Assembly (NCBI RefSeq): GCF_023702065.1
Contig: NZ_QFDM01000001.1
Span: forward strand, 947,681 to 1,011,680
Source of the DNA: Methanoculleus oceani
GTDB taxonomy: Archaea; Halobacteriota; Methanomicrobia; Methanomicrobiales; Methanoculleaceae
DNA length: 64,000 bases
Direction: 5' to 3'
A program made the translations under genes and the position numbers. Shown piece by piece: positions 59,953 to 64,000 of the stretch. Below the pieces are notes generated by a model, which did no database searches, had not been told where the DNA came from, and saw only the letters and a list, made by a program, of their open reading frames with translations. Positions within the stretch are counted from its first letter, which is position 1, and the number at the start of each line of letters is the position of its first letter.

Positions 59953-61097
59953 TGTCGTACCACTGTTTCGGGATCTTTTAAGAGATGACCGGTCACCACA
60001 CAGACGATCCGCTCATCCCTATCGATCAGGCCGAGTTCGGCCAGTTTCCGTATTCCGGCGACCGAGGCTGCCGAGGCGGGCTCGACCCCGATCCCTTCCT
60101 TCCTCGCGAGGTCCCGCTGCATGGCAAGGATCTCCTCGTCGGTCACGGCCGCAGCCGTCCCGCCGGTCGCGCGGATGGCGACCAGCGCCTTCTCCGCGTT
60201 CACCGGGGCGCCGATCCGTATCGCGGTCGCAACGGTCTCGGGCGCGGATTCCGGAACCAGCACCTCGAGATTCTGCTCTATTGCCCTCACCACCGGCTGC
60301 GAGCCGGCCGCCTGGATGCCGGTCATCATCGGCAGCCGGTCGATGAACCCGAGCGCCTCAAGCTCCCGGAGGCCTTTGTAGACCGCGGAGATGTTGCCCG
60401 CGTTTCCGACCGGGAGGACCATCCTGTCGGGCACCTCGCCGCCGAGCTGGTCGATCGCCTCGAACCCGATCGTCTTCTGCCCCTCAAGGCGGTAGGGGTT
60501 GACCGAGTTTAACAGGTAAAGACCCTGGCTGATGCAGAGCTCGTGTACCATCTCGAGCGCTTTGTCGAAGTTGCCGCGGATGGAGATGACCCGCGCACCG
60601 TGCATCAGCGCCTGCGCGACCTTGCCGAGGGCTACCTTTCCCGCAGGCAGGAGGACGACGCAGGGGATGCCGCCCTTCGCCGCGTAGGCAGCGAGGCTTG
60701 CGGAGGTGTTCCCGGTACTCGCGCAGGCGACGGTCGTCATCCCGAGTTCCCGGGCCATGCTGACGCCCACGGTCATGCCGCGGTCCTTGAACGAACCTGT
60801 CGGGTTCATCCCCTCGTGTTTGGCGTAGAGTTCGGGGAGACCCAGTTCCCTGCCTATGTTCTTTAAGTGGTAGAGGGGGGTGCCTCCTTCCTGGAGGGAG
60901 ACCGGTTCGCCCCGGACCGGGAGGAGTTCGCGGTAGCGCCAGACCGAGAGGGGGCGCCGGTTCCATTCATCCCGGGAGACATCGATGCTGTCCAGGTCGT
61001 ATTCGACGGTCAGCAGGTGTCCGCAGCGGTTGCACGTATAGATGATCTGGTCCGGTGTGTAGGTTGCACCACAATGAACGCAGACGAGACGGTACAT
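59892..61097 (-). CDS. thrC: Threonine synthase
   Basis: 401-residue PLP-dependent enzyme that converts O-phosphohomoserine to threonine. An N-terminal zinc-ribbon-like stretch, CVHCGATY ... CNRCG (about 5-23), is common in archaeal ThrC. NPTGSFKDRGMTVGV carries the PLP-binding Lys, and ACASTGNTSASLAAYAAKGG the phosphate-binding loop. The start at 61097 (MYRLVC) has TCTATACGT 29 nt upstream and no Shine-Dalgarno sequence, so the mRNA is probably leaderless. The frame further upstream is non-coding. DUF5803 and LysE-type genes follow. Confidence 0.95.
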   Translation of the reverse strand: MYRLVCVHCGATYTPDQIIYTCNRCGHLLTVEYDLDSIDVSRDEWNRRPLSVWRYRELLPVRGEPVSLQEGGTPLYHLKNIGRELGLPELYAKHEGMNPTGSFKDRGMTVGVSMARELGMTTVACASTGNTSASLAAYAAKGGIPCVVLLPAGKVALGKVAQALMHGARVISIRGNFDKALEMVHELCISQGLYLLNSVNPYRLEGQKTIGFEAIDQLGGEVPDRMVLPVGNAGNISAVYKGLRELEALGFIDRLPMMTGIQAAGSQPVVRAIEQNLEVLVPESAPETVATAIRIGAPVNAEKALVAIRATGGTAAAVTDEEILAMQRDLARKEGIGVEPASAASVAGIRKLAELGLIDRDERIVCVVTGHLLKDPETVVRQCDPPIEIDADLHSLLSALR

Positions 61098-61121
61098 AGA
61101 AAATCGTTGATCGCCCGGATA

Positions 61122-61130
61122 CGTATAGAT
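61122..61130 (-). promoter_or_regulatory. TATA box of thrC
   Basis: TCTATACGT on the minus strand, centred about 29 nt upstream of the thrC ATG. It implies a leaderless mRNA and supports the start at 61097. Confidence 0.5.
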
Positions 61131-61158
61131 ATGGTATCGAGGGTCCGGACGGATCGCC

Positions 61159-61902
61159 TCACCGCCGCCGCTCGCACCGGACGCGGGAGACGAGCATGAA
61201 GAGCAGCCAGAGGACAGGAGTGCCGACGAGCGCAAGGAGCCCGAGACCCCCCGGGGAGGCCCCGGTCACGAACGGCGCGACGAGCATCCCGGCCGCCGCT
61301 GCCGCGAGCACGATGGCGAAGGCTGCCGGGCGCACCTCAAGAAGTCCCTGCGTCCGGACGCGGCCTGCCATCCGCCGCCGGGAGAAGGGGTAGAGCCAGG
61401 CGACGCCGGCCGGGGTGCAGGTGTCCTCCACGAGGTGGAGGACGCACCCCGCAAAGAATGCGCACCCGAAGGCAGGAAGGAGCGTGAGAGGCGTCCCGAG
61501 CCAGGTGAGAATGAGGGCCAGGTAACCCGAGAGGACGAGGGCGGTCAGCCCGACACCCGAAAACGAGTGGAGCAGCCCGCGGTGCCGGTGCCGGTAGCTC
61601 TTCCGGAGGAGCAGCAGGAATACGAGGGAGAGCGGGTAGTAGATGAGGTACCTGATGGTATAGCCGAAGACCGGAAGCACCACGGCAAATCCGTTTAAGA
61701 CCTGCCCTCTCTTCCCTTTTGCTCCGGCTATTCTGCCGTTGAATATCGCCGCGTCGACGGCATCCGCGTCCGGTGCAAGCGATCCGACGAAGACGCCGAA
61801 GAGGAGGACGGCGGAGAGGACCGGGTCGAGGACGGGAGCCCAGGGGGCGATAAGGAGCCATGTCGTGGCAAGACTGAGCGATACGTGCTGGTCACCCCGC
61901 AT
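61159..61902 (-). CDS. YdjM-like (DUF457) membrane-bound metal-dependent hydrolase
   Basis: 247-residue membrane protein. The first metal-type motif region GSLAPDADAVDAA (about 41-53), then HRHRGLLHSFSGVG and HLVEDTCTPAGVAWLYPF, give the His/Asp pattern of the YdjM/DUF457 family. About five hydrophobic helices alternate with these motifs. The family is named as metal-dependent hydrolase on weak grounds and no substrate is known. It starts 9 nt after the nitrilase stop, in the same operon as MarC. Confidence 0.88.
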   Translation of the reverse strand: MRGDQHVSLSLATTWLLIAPWAPVLDPVLSAVLLFGVFVGSLAPDADAVDAAIFNGRIAGAKGKRGQVLNGFAVVLPVFGYTIRYLIYYPLSLVFLLLLRKSYRHRHRGLLHSFSGVGLTALVLSGYLALILTWLGTPLTLLPAFGCAFFAGCVLHLVEDTCTPAGVAWLYPFSRRRMAGRVRTQGLLEVRPAAFAIVLAAAAAGMLVAPFVTGASPGGLGLLALVGTPVLWLLFMLVSRVRCERRR

Positions 61903-61911
61903 GGAATATCT

Positions 61912-62709
61912 CTACAGTTTGGAGAGCAGTCTGTGATAAAGGTCACTTCTGCGGTCCGAAAGTGAAGGGAGCCGGGATTTTGCCTCATGAATCACTGCCG
62001 GGTCGACTTCGAAGAAAAGGAGTTCTGTGCCGTTCCCGGCCCGGGCAACAACGGTACCGTCCGGGTCGGCGGCGAGCGACCCGCCGCAGTAGGCCTCGTT
62101 CGGTCCCCCGGCCGTGTTGACTCCGGCCACGTAATACCGGTTATCGAGAGCCCGTGCAGGGAGGAGGGTTTCCCAGTGAGGCAGCCGGCAGCAGGGCCAC
62201 GCGGCCGGCACCAGCATGCACTCCACCCCGGCGAGGGCGTAGATACGGAAAAGCTCCGGGAACCGGAGGTCGTAGCAGATGGCAAGCCCGAACCTCGTCC
62301 CGTCGACGGTGAAGGTGGCGATCCGGTCGCCTGCCGTGTAGTTGCGGTCCTCCCCCTCGGGAGAGAAGAGATGTACTTTCGCGTAGGCAGAGAGGAGTTC
62401 ACCGCCTGCGCCGAGCACCACGACGGTGTTTCCGGGCCGGCGCCCCGGCACCGCTTCGACGATCGATCCTGCGACCGCGATGCCGCACCTCTCTGCCATC
62501 CGTCCGAATGCAGCGGTGAGCGGGCCGTCGAGAGGCTCCCCGGCCTCCGGGGGGATCTCCGGGGACCACCCGGTCACGAACTGCTCGGGAAAACAGATGA
62601 GCGACGCTCCCGCTCCCGCTGCCTCCTCGGCCATCCTGCCGGCCGCCTCAAGCCTCCCGGCCGGCTTCTCCCCGCCGCCGGCAACCTGGGCAAGCGCTAT
62701 CTTCGTCAT
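61912..62709 (-). CDS. Nitrilase-superfamily carbon-nitrogen hydrolase
   Basis: 265-residue cytoplasmic amidase. The Glu-Lys-Cys triad is visible as ICFPEQFVTGW (Glu, about 44-54), AYAKVHLFSPEGED (Lys) and LAICYDLRFPELFR (Cys). Such enzymes hydrolyse omega-amides or other small amides. The start at 62709 (MTKIALAQVAGG) overlaps the preceding stop by one base (TGATG). The longer upstream frame is the small membrane gene read out of frame. The substrate is not evident. Confidence 0.92.
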   Translation of the reverse strand: MTKIALAQVAGGGEKPAGRLEAAGRMAEEAAGAGASLICFPEQFVTGWSPEIPPEAGEPLDGPLTAAFGRMAERCGIAVAGSIVEAVPGRRPGNTVVVLGAGGELLSAYAKVHLFSPEGEDRNYTAGDRIATFTVDGTRFGLAICYDLRFPELFRIYALAGVECMLVPAAWPCCRLPHWETLLPARALDNRYYVAGVNTAGGPNEAYCGGSLAADPDGTVVARAGNGTELLFFEVDPAVIHEAKSRLPSLSDRRSDLYHRLLSKL

Positions 62710-62912
62710 CACCGGGACGGGCTTGTGTCCCGGCCTCTGCAGGAGAGAACGAGCATGGCTGCGCCGAGGACGACGAGGACGGCGAGTGCCACCATGATGT
62801 ACGGGGCGAACGGGACAACGACAGCGAACGTCTGCGCCCCGATCAGGATCCCGCCTGCAATGATGCAGGTGCTGATCAGGGCTGCTCCGGGGAGCGTAAG
62901 GTCTGGTTTCAT
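62709..62912 (-). CDS. Small two-helix membrane protein
   Basis: 67 residues, MKPDLTLPGAALISTCI at the start, with two hydrophobic helices (about 8-30 and 34-57) and a polar, basic C-terminal tail. It overlaps marC by 4 nt (ATGA) upstream and the nitrilase gene by 1 nt downstream, which strongly supports that it is translated. No family is recognised. Confidence 0.72.
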   Translation of the reverse strand: MKPDLTLPGAALISTCIIAGGILIGAQTFAVVVPFAPYIMVALAVLVVLGAAMLVLSCRGRDTSPSR

Positions 62913-63562
62913 GCGGTGCCTCCGGTAAGAATGGGGAACGCGGCTCTGATTCCGATGAGGATGAACTGGATCGCAATCGCGATGAGGAGCATACCCATCA
63001 GCCGGTTGACGGCGCGATACTCGCGCTGGCCGATGCGCCGGACGATGACGTCGGCGTTCTGCATCATGTAGTAGGTGATCCCGATGGCCGCGCCTGCGGC
63101 GAGCGGCACGACGGCGATTGCGGCGACACTCATGCCCATCGCTTCGTTCATCAGCACGATCGCGGAGGTGATGGCGCCGGGCCCCGTGATCATCGGGATT
63201 GCAAGCGGCATGACGGCGATGTCGTCCGCGTCCTGCCCCTCGTACTTCTCGGTAGCGGTCATCTTCGTCCGGGAGGTTTTTGCGTAGACCATGTCCATGC
63301 CTATGCCGAAGAGAAGGAGGCCGCCTGCGATGCGGAACGCCTCGATGGAGATGCCGAAGAGCTGCAGGATCCAGCCTCCTGCGATGGTGAATATCAACAG
63401 GATAATCAGAGCAAACTGACTGGCGTCACGTGCGACCTTGAGTTTCGTCGCCTGGTCCATCGTGCCGGTGAGGGAGACGAAGATCAGGGTGGCTGCGAGC
63501 GGGTTCACTACGATGATGATCGAAGAGAATGTCAGCAACGCAAAACTCAGGAGGTCCGCCAT
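62909..63562 (-). CDS. marC: MarC family membrane protein
   Basis: 217-residue membrane protein with six hydrophobic helices. It has VNPLAATLIFVSLTG (about 20-34), with the NP motif typical of MarC proteins, and a second related motif, PLAIPMITGPGAITSAIV. The name comes from a proposed link to antibiotic resistance that was not upheld, and the function is unknown. It heads the operon marC, small membrane protein, nitrilase and YdjM-like. The upstream region 63563-63840 presumably holds its promoter. Confidence 0.92.
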   Translation of the reverse strand: MADLLSFALLTFSSIIIVVNPLAATLIFVSLTGTMDQATKLKVARDASQFALIILLIFTIAGGWILQLFGISIEAFRIAGGLLLFGIGMDMVYAKTSRTKMTATEKYEGQDADDIAVMPLAIPMITGPGAITSAIVLMNEAMGMSVAAIAVVPLAAGAAIGITYYMMQNADVIVRRIGQREYRAVNRLMGMLLIAIAIQFILIGIRAAFPILTGGTA

Positions 63563-63839
63563 TCGTGATCAGGTATGCGGCAGGTCCGATATTAGCACTT
63601 GTGGTTTGGGGGGAGGATGGTCGATCCGTTTCCGTGGAAACCTGCTCTGCTGAGGATTTTTTCCACCGGCAGGTCGCGGTGGTGCAGGGTAATCTCTGCG
63701 GGGGCTTCGCTGGTGACCGAGACTTGTGGTCGTCATGTCGCGAACGCAAGTGGGCATGAAGAGGAGGGATGCAAGAACAGTCACAACGCGGAAAAAGCCC
63801 GGTGCAGTGGACCGTGGTGGATATCGCCTCGGGGGGGTG
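63563..63839. other. Upstream region of marC, no gene seen
   Basis: About 280 bp of normal composition upstream of marC. No coding frame with recognisable protein content, RNA gene or strong TATA element is seen. Confidence 0.4.

Positions 63840-64000
<161 letters not shown>

Overview
The window is GC-rich archaeal DNA from a methanogen, most likely Methanomicrobiales and probably Methanoculleus or a close relative. The assignment rests on methenyl-H4MPT cyclohydrolase (mch), a chorismate-lyase/beta-RFAP synthase fusion for methanopterin synthesis, a methanogenesis-marker-12-like protein, a four-subunit pyruvate:ferredoxin oxidoreductase, an Orc1/Cdc6 initiator, and TATA-box promoters placed for leaderless mRNAs. 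The genus is inferred from gene content, not from a database search.

Layout. 0-3 kb: mch, cdc6 and a zinc-ribbon protein, all on the minus strand. 3-17 kb: four paralogous exported right-handed beta-helix proteins (family A), one carrying two CARDB domains and a dockerin, interleaved with a flippase, a GT-C-like membrane protein and a GT4 glycosyltransferase. 17-29 kb: more GT4 enzymes, a CapA-like protein, a decayed GT2 gene, and a UDP-sugar cassette (UDP-glucose dehydrogenase, GalU, NAD-dependent epimerase). 29-37 kb: four FemAB/GNAT-like acyltransferases, a membrane-anchored C45-type Ntn hydrolase and a polysaccharide deacetylase. 37-49 kb: a second flippase, a second GT-C-like protein, two small unknown membrane proteins, two beta-helix proteins of another family (B), and a GT2. 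49-63.6 kb: housekeeping genes, namely mptG fusion, apgM, an epimerase, a DUF368 polyprenyl-phosphate translocase, a marker-12-like kinase fold, 6-phospho-3-hexuloisomerase, porCDAB, a LysE-type exporter, DUF5803, threonine synthase, a YdjM-like protein, a nitrilase-family amidase and MarC. The last ~160 bases are poly-G/poly-C and look like an artefact.

How the genes may work together. The 3-49 kb block reads as a surface-glycan factory. GalU, the dehydrogenase and the epimerase could supply UDP-glucose, UDP-glucuronate and UDP-galacturonate. The GT4/GT2 enzymes would assemble lipid-linked chains, two flippases would export them, and two GT-C-like proteins could add sugars from lipid donors on the outside. 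The acyltransferases and deacetylase suggest N- or O-acyl editing of the polymer. Six exported beta-helix proteins have the fold used by pectate lyases and uronate epimerases, so they may bind, trim or epimerise the same uronate-containing polymer. This coupling is inference. The most unusual single structure is in the 42592-44514 protein: a carbohydrate-binding module that appears circularly permuted and inserted into a beta-helix.
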